64,000 bases of DNA from contig JBBQAN010000004.1 of the NCBI GenBank assembly GCA_038316385.1, forward strand, positions 62,001-126,000, written 5' to 3'. The position numbers and the translations under genes are program-made. The stretch is from SZAS-103 sp038316385. Lineage in GTDB: Bacteria > Pseudomonadota > Gammaproteobacteria > Xanthomonadales > Xanthomonadaceae. Below, in pieces: positions 52,208 to 60,873 of this stretch (within the stretch, counting starts at the first letter, position 1; each line of letters begins with the position of its first letter). The notes under the pieces are model-generated. The model worked only from the letters and a program-made list of their open reading frames with translations. It ran no database searches and was not told the DNA's origin.

Positions 52208-52610
52208 TTGACTCTGAAGCATAAATCATTCGCTCGCGCAGCCATGCCACAAGTGTCAATTCAGGCAGCGTGCCCGCCGCAAGCGTTATCCATTTTAGAT
52301 AACGCTGCTCTTGCGTGGCCTTGATGTCGAAGCCATTGATGCGCAGGAACGTCAGCGTCGCGACCAGCGATGTGCGCTTGCTGCCATCGACAAACGGATG
52401 CAGATGCGCGATGCCGAATCCATACGCAGCAGCAAGCGCCGCCAGATCCGGCGGCGGATCTCCGTAGCTGACCAATTGCAAGGGCTTGGCGAGGGCGGTT
52501 TCCAGCAAAGCGGCGCCGCGCAGACCGCTCGCGCCGCCATGCTCCGCGAGTTGGCGCAGGTGCATCGCCTCGACGAGGCCGGGCTGCAACCAGCGAATAT
52601 CGGTCGTCAT
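52188..52610 (-). CDS. doc: Death-on-curing (Doc) family toxin
   Basis: 140 residues. Doc toxins carry a Fic fold and phosphorylate elongation factor Tu in the P1 system. The motif HPFVDGSKRTSL is the Fic/Doc core with catalytic His and Asp and the KRT end; preceding YGDPPPDLAALAAAYGFGIA and following LRINGFDIKAT fit the family. The ATG at 52610 overlaps the antitoxin stop. The stop TAA at 52188-52190 and the last six to seven codons (SGGAGR) lie within the antisense of the rnpB 3' stem, so the C-terminal tail is dictated by rnpB. Whether that tail matters for activity is unknown. Confidence 0.88.
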   Translation of the reverse strand: MTTDIRWLQPGLVEAMHLRQLAEHGGASGLRGAALLETALAKPLQLVSYGDPPPDLAALAAAYGFGIAHLHPFVDGSKRTSLVATLTFLRINGFDIKATQEQRYLKWITLAAGTLPELTLVAWLRERMIYASESSGGAGR

Positions 52611-52831
52611 TTCGCCAATTGCCGCAGCACGTCGCGGTTCTCGCGCATGACTTGTTCGGCAACCTTCATCTGTGCTTCGAACTCGGCGTCGTAGGGCGTC
52701 AGCCGGTAGCCGTCGGGTGACTCGGTCAAGAAGACGGTGTCGCCGACTTGCAGCTTGAGCCGCGCCAGGACTTCCTTGGGCAGGACGACGCCGACGGAAT
52801 TGCCGACGCGGGTGAGTTTGAGTGCGGTCAT
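52607..52831 (-). CDS. AbrB/MazE-type antitoxin paired with Doc
   Basis: 74 residues from the ATG at 52831, with GGGAG eight bases upstream; an earlier in-frame start at 52876 would cross the likely operator. The N-terminal swapped-hairpin DNA-binding domain is clear: LTRVGNSVGVVLPKEVLARL followed by LQVGDTVFLTE. The C-terminal helix (EAQMKVAEQVMRENRDVLR) presumably wraps the toxin. The 4-bp overlap with doc is the normal translational coupling of antitoxin first, toxin second. The pair probably represses its own promoter. Confidence 0.88.
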   Translation of the reverse strand: MTALKLTRVGNSVGVVLPKEVLARLKLQVGDTVFLTESPDGYRLTPYDAEFEAQMKVAEQVMRENRDVLRQLAK

Positions 52832-52848
52832 GGCGTGACTCCCTGGTG

Positions 52849-52886
52849 TTACATTTGTAATTACATAACGCGACAATCGATGTCAA
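52849..52886 (-). promoter_or_regulatory. Toxin-antitoxin promoter and palindromic operator
   Basis: Reading the minus strand, TTGACA (plus 52881-52886) and TGTAAT (plus 52860-52865) are spaced by 15 bp. The -10 overlaps the perfect palindrome TGTAATTACA at 52856-52865, and TTACA/TGTAA half sites recur at 52849-52860. This is a likely operator for the AbrB-type antitoxin. The 15-bp spacer is shorter than ideal. Confidence 0.5.
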
Positions 52887-53143
52887 GCCAGCAGAACAGG
52901 CCGGGTTTTCGGTGCTGAAACAGCACAAATCGCTGATCCGATCCGATGGTCGGCATTCGTTACTCGCTTGTGCGCTGCAACAGCGTTGGCGACCCTCAGC
53001 AGGTTGCCAGAAGGTCAGTCGTTAAAAACCAGCAAGTCTCACAATCTGAGACAAAACAAAGCTTAGTGGATAAGTCTTGAACCAGTCTCTGAAGTTTGGT
53101 GCAAGTCCTTGCCACGCTTGAAAAAAAATACCTCTCAAAGCTG
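52887..53143. other. Spacer between the toxin-antitoxin pair and the mraZ promoter
   Basis: About 257 bp, AT-richer than the surroundings, with an A8 run at 53121-53128. I see no coding frame with a ribosome site and no RNA gene. It may hold upstream activating sequences for the division cluster. Confidence 0.4.
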
Positions 53144-53172
53144 TTGACAACTCTGTGGACGACTCCTATCGT
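53144..53172 (+). promoter_or_regulatory. mraZ (dcw cluster) promoter
   Basis: Consensus -35 TTGACA at 53144-53149, 17-bp spacer, -10 TATCGT at 53167-53172. It is the best sigma70-type promoter in the window and lies 85 bp before the mraZ start. The -10 touches the first MraZ box, so repression by MraZ would be direct. Confidence 0.75.
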
Positions 53173-53205
53173 GGCGACTCGTGGGGAAATCTGGTTTTTC
53201 GTGGA
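53171..53205 (+). promoter_or_regulatory. MraZ operator: four boxes at 10-bp spacing
   Basis: GTGGC (53171), GTGGG (53181), CTGGT (53191) and GTGGA (53201) occur at exactly 10-bp intervals. MraZ is known to bind TGGG-type direct repeats about 10 bp apart upstream of its own operon. The third box is degenerate. The array overlaps the -10 and transcription start, consistent with autorepression of the division cluster. Confidence 0.7.
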
Positions 53206-53257
53206 TTTCTTGTGAATCACAGCCCATCTGGTGGGCCAGAATCGGTACGGGAAGGGC

Positions 53258-53704
53258 ATGTTCCAGGGCGAGACCGCCATCACGATCGACGACAAGGGGC
53301 GGCTGGCGATTCCGACCAGCTACCGTGATGCCGTCGCGCGCGAGTGCGGCAACAAGCTGGTCATCACCTACAACCCCTTCGAATCGGGCTGCCTTTACAT
53401 CTATCCGCAACCGGTCTGGGAGCGCTTGCGCGACCAGGTGAACTCATTGCCGCGCGCGGTGAAAGCCAGCCGCAACCTGCAATTGAAGCTGGTCGGTGCG
53501 GCGAGTTTTGTCGAACCTGACGGCAGCGGCCGCATCAGCGTGCCGGCGAGTCATCGTGCTGCGGTCGGCATCGAGCGACGCGCGGTGTTGCTCGGCATGG
53601 GCGACAAGTTCGAGTTGTGGAGTGAACAGGCGCACCACGCGCAGATCCAGCAGACGCTTGTCGATGCCGACATGGGTCCGGAATTGCTCGATTTGAAGCT
53701 GTGA
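53258..53704 (+). CDS. mraZ: Transcriptional regulator MraZ
   Basis: 148 residues from the ATG at 53258 (MFQGETAITIDDKGRLAIP matches the family opening; a GTG at 53231 is possible but unsupported). MraZ is a ring-forming AbrB-like regulator that represses the dcw operon. Two copies of the DxxGR motif are present, DDKGRLAIPTSYRD and DGSGRISVPASHR, with FELWSEQ near the end. The stop overlaps rsmH as GTGA. Confidence 0.95.
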   Translation: MFQGETAITIDDKGRLAIPTSYRDAVARECGNKLVITYNPFESGCLYIYPQPVWERLRDQVNSLPRAVKASRNLQLKLVGAASFVEPDGSGRISVPASHRAAVGIERRAVLLGMGDKFELWSEQAHHAQIQQTLVDADMGPELLDLKL

Positions 53705-54702
53705 CGGAAGGGCGCGCGGAAGCCGGTACCGCTCATCTTCCGGTGTTGTTCGTGCAGGTCATGGAAGGGCTGCGAGTGGTTGAGGACGGAACCTATCTGG
53801 ATGGCACGTTCGGGCGTGGCGGGCACGCGCGCGGTGTTCTGGAGCAATTGGGTACGAAGGGGCGACTGCTGCTGATGGACAAGGATCCCGAGGCGATCGC
53901 GCAGGCCGAAGCCGACTTCGGTAGCGATCCGCGCGTCGCGATTCGCCGCGGCAGCTTCGCCGATCTCGCCACATGGAACGCAACCGAAGCCGGACTCAAT
54001 GGCGTGCTGTTCGACCTCGGTGTGTCGTCGCCGCAACTCGATGACGCGCGTCGCGGCTTCAGCTTCCGCAACGATGGACCACTCGATATGCGCATGGACA
54101 ATGCGAGTGGCGAGTCCGCGGCCGACTGGCTGGCACGCGCCGATGAGCGCGCGATCGCCGACGTGTTGTGGACGTATGGCGAAGAACGTCTGAGCCGTCG
54201 CATTGCGAAAACGATCGTCGCAACACGTGTAGAAACGCCGATCACGCGCACCACCCAACTCGCCGAACTGATCGCGTCCATCGTCGGCCGCGGCGACGGC
54301 AAGACGCATCCGGCCACGCGCAGCTTCCAGGGCATCCGCATCTTCATCAATCGCGAACTGGCCGATCTCGAAGCCGGACTCGCCGCCGCGCATACACGCT
54401 TGAAGGCGGGCGGGCGGCTCGCGGTAATCAGCTTTCATTCGCTCGAAGATCGCAGCGTCAAACGTTTCATCAATATCCATGCGAAGGCACCGGCCGGCAA
54501 TCGTCGCTTGCCGATGCCGGAGGCGTTCGTGCCGACTTTGCGCGCGATCGGCGGCGACGTGCGCGCCGACGCGGTCGAGACGATGCACAACCCGCGCGCG
54601 CGGAGCGCGGTACTCCGCATCGCCGAAAAAATCGATGCGGAGCTGCTGCCGCACATGCATGTGCCAATGCCGCGAACGCATGATGCGGAGGAGCGGCCAT
54701 GA
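53701..54702 (+). CDS. rsmH: 16S rRNA m4C1402 methyltransferase
   Basis: 333 residues, GTG start overlapping mraZ. RsmH adds the N4-methyl group to C1402; its partner RsmI is also in this window. Family signatures: HLPVLFVQVMEGL, DGTFGRGGHARGVLE (SAM binding), GVLFDLGVSSPQLDDARRGFSF, MDNASGESAADWL, and the C-terminal VISFHSLEDRSVKRF. The stop overlaps ftsL. Confidence 0.96.
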   Translation: MTEGRAEAGTAHLPVLFVQVMEGLRVVEDGTYLDGTFGRGGHARGVLEQLGTKGRLLLMDKDPEAIAQAEADFGSDPRVAIRRGSFADLATWNATEAGLNGVLFDLGVSSPQLDDARRGFSFRNDGPLDMRMDNASGESAADWLARADERAIADVLWTYGEERLSRRIAKTIVATRVETPITRTTQLAELIASIVGRGDGKTHPATRSFQGIRIFINRELADLEAGLAAAHTRLKAGGRLAVISFHSLEDRSVKRFINIHAKAPAGNRRLPMPEAFVPTLRAIGGDVRADAVETMHNPRARSAVLRIAEKIDAELLPHMHVPMPRTHDAEERP

Positions 54703-54968
54703 GACTCGGTGCCGCGTTTATCGTGTCGCTGCTGATTGCGACGATCGCGAGCGGGCTCGGCGTCGTCTATGCGCGCCAGAAGCATCGCCAGCTATTCATC
54801 GAACTCACGCGTCTGGAGCGCGAACGCGACGACGTGAACATCGAATTCGGCCGCCTGCAACTCGAACAGGCGACGTGGGCGGAAACCAACCGCATCGAAC
54901 AGATCGCCACCGGCAAACTCGGCATGGTGTCTCCGAACGGCAAGGACATCGTGGTGGTGCGGCCATGA
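54699..54968 (+). CDS. ftsL: Cell division protein FtsL
   Basis: 89 residues, typical small FtsL. It is a bitopic membrane protein of the FtsQLB complex that activates FtsWI. One membrane helix (AAFIVSLLIATIASGLGVVYA) is followed by a coiled coil (HRQLFIELTRLERERDDVN) and a short conserved C-terminal region ATGKLGMVSPNG. Its position between rsmH and ftsI is diagnostic. Start and stop both overlap neighbours. Confidence 0.92.
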   Translation: MRLGAAFIVSLLIATIASGLGVVYARQKHRQLFIELTRLERERDDVNIEFGRLQLEQATWAETNRIEQIATGKLGMVSPNGKDIVVVRP

Positions 54969-56830
54969 GGCTCTTCTCGAAACCGGCGAAACCCACGCGC
55001 GCGCCGCCGCGCGCGCAGCCGCAATTGCGTCAGCGCCAGCCGATGGCAACCAGCATTCGCACGCGTCTGTTGTGGGTTGGCGGCGCGTTGGGCATCGCTG
55101 CGGTCGCGCTCGTCGCGCGTGCGGTGGATCTGCAGTTCGTGAATCAGGAGTTCTACCAGAAGCAGGGCGATCAGCGCTTCCTGCGCGAACTGCCGATCGC
55201 GACCACGCGCGGCATGATCACCGATCGCAACGGCGAACCGCTCGCGATTTCGACTCCGGTAGAATCGATCTGGGCCAATCCCAGCGAGCTGTCCGAGCAT
55301 TCCGATCGATACGCACAACTCGCGACCGCGCTTGGCGTGCCGGCCACCGACCTAGCCGCCGCTGTCAAGAAAAAAGCCGGCAAGGAATTCCTGTACCTGC
55401 GCCGGCATCTGAATCCCGACCAGGCGAAGGCGATCGTCGCGCTCGGCATTCCCGGCGTCTATTCGCGGCGCGAATACAAGCGCTATTACCCGCTCGGCGA
55501 GGTGATGGCGCATGTGCTCGGCTACACCAATGTTGACGATCACGGCCAGGAAGGCGTTGAGCTTGCGTTCGACGAATGGCTGACCGGCAAACCCGGCGCG
55601 AAGCGCGTGATCCGCGACCTGAAGGGACACATCGTCGAGAACGTCGATCTCATCCGTGCCGCCGAACCTGGGCGCGATCTCGCGATCTCGATCGATCGTC
55701 GCCTGCAATACCTGTCTTACCGCGAACTCGCCGAGGCGATCAAGAAGAACGATGCGAGCGCAGGCAGCGCGGTGATTCTCGATGTGCGCACCGGCGAAGT
55801 GCTGGCGATGGTGAACCTGCCGTCTTACAACCCGAATGCGCGCACCGACAATCGACCGAGCGCGCATCGCAACCGTGCCGCCACCGATGTCACCGAACCG
55901 GGATCGGTGATGAAGGCATTCACCATCGCGTCCGCGCTAGAGACCGGCAAGGTCACTCCCGATAGCGTGTTCGACACCAATCCCGGCTCGATGGAGCTCG
56001 CCGGGCATGTCATTCACGATACTCACAACCACGGCGTGCTGACCACGACCGGCATCATTACCAAGTCGTCGAACGTCGGTGCCGCGAAACTGTCGCTGCT
56101 GATGAACGGCGATCAGATGTACGACATGCTGCACCGCTTCGGCTTCGGCCAGACCACCGGCAGCGGCTTCCCGGGCGAATCGGCCGGCGTACTGCCAAAT
56201 GGCAGGAGTTGGTCCACGATCCAGAAGGCGACCATCGCCTACGGTTACGGCGTATCGGTCACCGCGATGCAGCTCGCGCAGGCGTATGCGGCGATCGGCA
56301 ACGGTGGACGACTGGTCACGCCGACCTTCGTCAAGGGCGGCGACACCCCGAGCAAGGCGGTGCTCGATCCGCACGTCGCCAGCCAGATCATGGCGATGCT
56401 CGAAACCGTGGTTGCGCCGGGCGGTACCGCACCGAGCGCGGCAGTGCTGGGTTATCGCGTCGCTGGAAAAACGGGCACCGCGCGCTATGCGAGTGGAGGC
56501 GGTTACAGCAAGATTTACGACAGCCTGTTCATCGGTCTGGTGCCGGCAAGCAATCCGCGGCTGGTGATGGTGGTCATGGTGCACGACCCGAAGGGCAAGG
56601 TGTATTACGGCGGCCTCGTCTCTGCGCCGGTGTTCGGCAAGGTCATGGACGGCGCGCTGCGCTTGATGGACGTGCCGCCGGACAACGTCCAGCAGTGGTA
56701 CGCCGATCAGCCGGCTGCACCCGCAATTGCTGCACAGCCGCTTGATGCGGATCTTCCGCCCGGCGTTGATGCGCCACCAGCCGATGCGCTGGCCACCGAA
56801 GCGGCAAAACCGGGGGCGGCTGCGCGATGA
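54965..56830 (+). CDS. ftsI: Peptidoglycan D,D-transpeptidase FtsI (PBP3)
   Basis: 621 residues, ATG overlapping ftsL. It is the class B penicillin-binding protein that cross-links septal peptidoglycan. A basic cytoplasmic tail, one membrane helix (LLWVGGALGIAAVALVARAV, about 35-54) and a pedestal domain with RGMITDRNGEPLAIS precede the transpeptidase domain. Catalytic motifs are intact: Ser314-x-x-Lys317 in EPGSVMKAFT, Ser-Ser-Asn at 368-370 and Lys502-Thr-Gly-Thr. After the domain an Ala/Pro-rich tail of about 45 residues (QPLDADLPPGVDAPPADA) extends beyond E. coli FtsI. Confidence 0.96.
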   Translation: MRLFSKPAKPTRAPPRAQPQLRQRQPMATSIRTRLLWVGGALGIAAVALVARAVDLQFVNQEFYQKQGDQRFLRELPIATTRGMITDRNGEPLAISTPVESIWANPSELSEHSDRYAQLATALGVPATDLAAAVKKKAGKEFLYLRRHLNPDQAKAIVALGIPGVYSRREYKRYYPLGEVMAHVLGYTNVDDHGQEGVELAFDEWLTGKPGAKRVIRDLKGHIVENVDLIRAAEPGRDLAISIDRRLQYLSYRELAEAIKKNDASAGSAVILDVRTGEVLAMVNLPSYNPNARTDNRPSAHRNRAATDVTEPGSVMKAFTIASALETGKVTPDSVFDTNPGSMELAGHVIHDTHNHGVLTTTGIITKSSNVGAAKLSLLMNGDQMYDMLHRFGFGQTTGSGFPGESAGVLPNGRSWSTIQKATIAYGYGVSVTAMQLAQAYAAIGNGGRLVTPTFVKGGDTPSKAVLDPHVASQIMAMLETVVAPGGTAPSAAVLGYRVAGKTGTARYASGGGYSKIYDSLFIGLVPASNPRLVMVVMVHDPKGKVYYGGLVSAPVFGKVMDGALRLMDVPPDNVQQWYADQPAAPAIAAQPLDADLPPGVDAPPADALATEAAKPGAAAR

Positions 56831-58374
56831 GTCTGGGCGCGACCCGTCATGCGGTGCCGCTCGCCGAACTGCTCGACGGCATGGATGCGTCTGCGCCAGT
56901 TCCGGATGCGATCGTCAGCGGCTTGACTTCGGACAGCCGCGCAGTGCGCGCTGGCGATGCGTTTGTCGCGCTTGCCGGTGCGAGCGTGCACGGACTGCGT
57001 TTCGCCGACGTGGCAAACGCAGCCGGCGCCACGGCGATCGTGTACGAAACACCGGTGCCGGATGGCGTCGCGATTCCCTGCGACGCGATCGGCGTGCCCG
57101 ACCTGCGCGAAAAACTCGGCGTCATTGCGGATCGCTATTTCGAATCGCCATCGTTGCATCTCACCGTGATAGGCGTCACCGGTACCAATGGCAAAACGTC
57201 GTTCGTGCAATTGCTGACGCAGGCTCTGAGCCTGCACGGCGATGTCGCCGGCAGCATCGGCACGCTTGGTGCGGGATTGTATGGTCGCGTTGTGGCAGGC
57301 GAGCGCACCACGCCGGACGTGATCGCGTTGCATCGCCTGCTTGCTGACATGCGCGATGCCGGCGCCAGCCACATCGCGATGGAAGTCTCCTCGCACGCGT
57401 TGGATCAGGGCCGCGTCGATGCAGTTGCATTCGATGTCGCGGTGTTCACCAATCTCACCCGCGACCATCTCGACTACCACGGCAGCATGCAGGTTTACGG
57501 CGATGCGAAGGCAAAGTTGTTTGCATGGCCGACGTTGCGCGCCGCAGTGATCAATCTCGACGATGTGTACGGTGCGCAGTTGTTCGCGAAATTGCCCGAT
57601 GCATTGCTGCGCATCGGCGTGAGTTCACGCGGTACGCCTGAGGCGACGCTGCGCGCCGAGGATGTGCAACTCGACGCGGCCGGCGTCGCGTTCGAGCTTG
57701 TGGCGGATAGCGCGCGGCATGCGATCAAATCTTCGTTGCTGGGCCGTTTCAATGTGGACAACATGCTGGCCGTTGCGGGTGCATTGCACGCACTGGGTTG
57801 GTCGTTCCACGAAATCGCGGCTTTGCTACCGCAATTGCAACCGGTGAACGGACGCATGAACCGGGCGGGTGGCGATGCGCGTAATCCACTGGTGGTGGTG
57901 GATTACGCGCATACGCCAGACGCGCTCGAACAAGCGCTCGCAAGCCTGCGTGAACATACGGCTGGCAGGTTGATCTGCGTGTTCGGCTGCGGTGGCGACC
58001 GTGATCGCGGCAAGCGCAGGCAGATGGGCGAAATCGTCAGCCGCCTTGCAGACTGGACGATCGTCACCGACGATAATCCGCGCAGCGAAGATGGCGACGC
58101 GATCGTCACCGAAATCCTTACCGGTTTCGCCGATGGCGACGCAGTACGCGTACAACGCGACCGCGCGCAAGCAATTGCACTCGCAATCTCCGAAGCAGCA
58201 ATGGACGACGTCATTCTGATCGCTGGCAAGGGTCACGAAACCTATCAAGACGTTGCAGGCGTGCAGCGTCCTTTCGACGACATGGCGCAGGCGCGGCTCT
58301 CATTGTTGGGTTCCCCTTCGCAGCATAAGGATGTGCGCGTGCTACGGACTCGCGACACGCAGGAGTTGCCATGA
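56827..58374 (+). CDS. murE: UDP-MurNAc-tripeptide synthetase MurE (meso-diaminopimelate adding)
   Basis: 515 residues. MurE adds the third residue of the stem peptide. ATP loop VTGTNGKTSF, the carbamylated-lysine region YGDAKAKLF, and EVSSHALDQGRV are present; the specificity motif DDNPRSED (DNPR) points to meso-diaminopimelate, as expected for a Gram-negative. LTRDHLDYHGSM is the conserved loop. ATG overlaps ftsI and the stop overlaps murF. Confidence 0.96.
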   Translation: MSLGATRHAVPLAELLDGMDASAPVPDAIVSGLTSDSRAVRAGDAFVALAGASVHGLRFADVANAAGATAIVYETPVPDGVAIPCDAIGVPDLREKLGVIADRYFESPSLHLTVIGVTGTNGKTSFVQLLTQALSLHGDVAGSIGTLGAGLYGRVVAGERTTPDVIALHRLLADMRDAGASHIAMEVSSHALDQGRVDAVAFDVAVFTNLTRDHLDYHGSMQVYGDAKAKLFAWPTLRAAVINLDDVYGAQLFAKLPDALLRIGVSSRGTPEATLRAEDVQLDAAGVAFELVADSARHAIKSSLLGRFNVDNMLAVAGALHALGWSFHEIAALLPQLQPVNGRMNRAGGDARNPLVVVDYAHTPDALEQALASLREHTAGRLICVFGCGGDRDRGKRRQMGEIVSRLADWTIVTDDNPRSEDGDAIVTEILTGFADGDAVRVQRDRAQAIALAISEAAMDDVILIAGKGHETYQDVAGVQRPFDDMAQARLSLLGSPSQHKDVRVLRTRDTQELP

Positions 58375-59783
58375 AGCCGCTCGCGCTAGGCGACATCGCG
58401 CGCTGGTGCGAAGCACGCCTGCTTGGCGATGCAGCCGCTGCGGAGCTCTGCATCGATGCGATCGCAACGGACACCCGCACGCTCGATCAGAACGACGGGC
58501 GTCGCGTGTTGTTCGTCGCATTGCGCGGCGAAAATCACGATGCGCACGAGCACCTCGACGAAGCCGTCGCGCGCGGCGCAAGTGCGCTGCTGGTCTCGCG
58601 CGCGACTGAAACCGATTTGCCGCAACTGCTCTGCGGCGATACCGAGCAAGCGTTGGGCGAACTCGCGGCGGGCGTGCAGAAGCATCGCTCGGCGACCGTG
58701 ATCGCGCTCACCGGCAGCAACGGCAAGACCAGCGTCAAGACCCTGCTGTTCGGCATCCTCGAACGTGCAGGAAAGGCGTACGCGAATCCTGGCAACCGCA
58801 ACAACGAGATCGGACTGCCGCTCGCGGTACTCGATGCGCCCGAAGACGCGCAGTACGCAATCTACGAAATGGGTGCGGGCAAGCCCGGCGACATCGCGTA
58901 CCTGACCAGCATCGTGCGGCCGCAGGTAGCGCTCGTGAACAACATCGCGCCAGCGCACCTTGAGCGCATGGGCACCTTGCTTGGCGTCGCGCAAACCAAG
59001 GGCGCGATCTACGAGGCTTTGCCGGCGGACGGCGTCGCGGTGATCAATGCCGATGATGCCTTCGGCGCGTATTTCGAAAAACTCGCGCAAGGCCGGCGCG
59101 TGTTGCGCTTCGGTCTCGACGCGAGTGCCGACATCAGCGCGCGCGCGATTCGCGGTGACGAATCGGGCAGCCGTTTCGAACTGCTCACAGCGCAAGGAAA
59201 CGCGCAGGTTGCGTTGCCATTGCCGGGTCGCCACAACGTGATGAATGCGCTTGCCGCAACCGCGCTCGCGCTCGGCGCTGGCGTCGGGCTCGATACGATT
59301 CGCCATGGCTTGAACAATGCGCGCCAGGTTCCGGGTCGGCAGATGTCGCACATGCTCACCAACGGCGCGGTACTCATCGACGACAGCTACAACGCGAATC
59401 CCGGATCGGTCGAAGCCGCGATTGCTGCGCTCGCGGCCATAGGCGGCGAGGCATGGCTGGTGCTCGGCGACATGGCCGAACTCGGCGACGGAGCGGAGTT
59501 GCTGCACGCACAGGTCGGCGATAGCGCGCGCAATCAAAAAATTGCACGGCTTTACACAGTCGGCATGAAGAGCCACGCCGCTGCACGTGCGTTCGGCGCC
59601 GACGCGCGTCATTTCACCGATCAACAATCGCTGCTGCAAGCGCTGCGCAACGATCTGCGCGGCGACGTGCGCGTACTGGTCAAGGGCTCGCGATCAAGCG
59701 CGATGGACAAGATCGTCGCCGCATTGCTCGCCGACCAACCCGCAATGCAGCGTGCAGCATCCGGAGGCGGACATGCTGCTTGA
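58371..59783 (+). CDS. murF: UDP-MurNAc-pentapeptide synthetase MurF
   Basis: 470 residues. MurF adds D-Ala-D-Ala to UDP-MurNAc-tripeptide. ATP loop ALTGSNGKTSVKTLL, NRNNEIGLPLAVLDAPEDA, YEMGAGKPGDIAYLTSI and IDDSYNANPGSVEAAIAAL are characteristic. The C-terminal domain contains VLGDMAELGDGAELLH and VLVKGSRSSAMDKIV. The C-terminal codons overlap the mraY start by 11 bp. Confidence 0.96.
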   Translation: MKPLALGDIARWCEARLLGDAAAAELCIDAIATDTRTLDQNDGRRVLFVALRGENHDAHEHLDEAVARGASALLVSRATETDLPQLLCGDTEQALGELAAGVQKHRSATVIALTGSNGKTSVKTLLFGILERAGKAYANPGNRNNEIGLPLAVLDAPEDAQYAIYEMGAGKPGDIAYLTSIVRPQVALVNNIAPAHLERMGTLLGVAQTKGAIYEALPADGVAVINADDAFGAYFEKLAQGRRVLRFGLDASADISARAIRGDESGSRFELLTAQGNAQVALPLPGRHNVMNALAATALALGAGVGLDTIRHGLNNARQVPGRQMSHMLTNGAVLIDDSYNANPGSVEAAIAALAAIGGEAWLVLGDMAELGDGAELLHAQVGDSARNQKIARLYTVGMKSHAAARAFGADARHFTDQQSLLQALRNDLRGDVRVLVKGSRSSAMDKIVAALLADQPAMQRAASGGGHAA

Positions 59784-60873
59784 ACTCTCGCGCTGGCTGC
59801 ACGGAATGGAACACGAGCGCATGTTCGCGCTGTTTTCCTATATCACCTTCCGCGGAATCCTCAGCGCGTTGACCGCGCTCGGACTTTCATTGTGGATGGG
59901 ACCGGGCATCATCCGCCGACTCGGACAACTCAAGGGAGGCGGTCAGCCGATCCGTACCGACGGACCGCAGTCGCATTTCGTCAAGGCCGGAACGCCGACG
60001 ATGGGCGGTGTGCTGATCATCCTCGCGGTCGCTTTATCCACATTGCTGTGGGCTGACCTGCGCAATCGCTATGTCTGGATCGTGCTCGGCGTGTTGCTCG
60101 CGTTCGGTGCGATCGGCTGGTACGACGACTGGATCAAGATCGTCCGACGCGATCCGAATGGCATGAAGTCGCGATGGAAGTACGCGCTACAGTCGCTGTG
60201 CGGGCTGTTCGCGGCGGTGCTGCTGTATTGGGTCGCGCAAGACCCGATGTGCGCGGCATGCACGACGTTCTACGTGCCATTGCTCAAAGGTGTCGCGATT
60301 CCGCTGGGCGTGTGGTTCATCGCGGTCGCGTATTTCTGGATCGTCGGATTCTCCAACGCGGTAAATCTCACCGACGGTCTCGACGGTCTAGCGATCATGC
60401 CGTCGGTGCTGGTCGCATCCGCGCTCGGCGTATTCGCGTACCTGTCCGGGCATGCGGTGTTCGCCCAGTACCTGCAGATTCCGGCGGTGCCGGGCGCGGG
60501 CGAGATGGTGATCGTGTGCGGCGCCATCGCGGGCGCCGGATTGGGCTTCCTGTGGTTCAACACCTATCCGGCGATGGTGTTCATGGGCGACATCGGCGCG
60601 CTCGCGCTTGGCGCGGCGCTCGCAGCGGTCGCGGTGATCGTCCGCCAGGAACTCGTGCTCGCGATCATGGGCGGCATCTTCGTCCTCGAAACGCTGTCGG
60701 TGATCGCGCAGGTCGCGTCGTTCAAGTTGACCGGCAAGCGCATTTTCCGAATGGCGCCGATCCATCACCACTTCGAATTGAAAGGCTGGCCCGAGCCGCG
60801 CGTGATCGTGCGCTTCTGGATCATCTCGGTGATGTTGGTGCTGGTCGGTCTTGCCACATTGAAGGTGCGCTGA
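59773..60873 (+). CDS. mraY: Phospho-MurNAc-pentapeptide transferase MraY
   Basis: 366 residues with ten hydrophobic spans; it makes lipid I on the inner face of the membrane. Start at 59773 inside the end of murF. Signatures: GQPIRTDGPQSHFVKAGTPT and GGVLIILAVALS near the N-terminus, YDDWIKIVRRDPNG, NAVNLTDGLDGLAIMP with the catalytic aspartates, FMGDIGALALGAAL and MAPIHHHFELKGW. The TGATG junction overlaps ftsW by one base. Confidence 0.96.
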   Translation: MLLELSRWLHGMEHERMFALFSYITFRGILSALTALGLSLWMGPGIIRRLGQLKGGGQPIRTDGPQSHFVKAGTPTMGGVLIILAVALSTLLWADLRNRYVWIVLGVLLAFGAIGWYDDWIKIVRRDPNGMKSRWKYALQSLCGLFAAVLLYWVAQDPMCAACTTFYVPLLKGVAIPLGVWFIAVAYFWIVGFSNAVNLTDGLDGLAIMPSVLVASALGVFAYLSGHAVFAQYLQIPAVPGAGEMVIVCGAIAGAGLGFLWFNTYPAMVFMGDIGALALGAALAAVAVIVRQELVLAIMGGIFVLETLSVIAQVASFKLTGKRIFRMAPIHHHFELKGWPEPRVIVRFWIISVMLVLVGLATLKVR

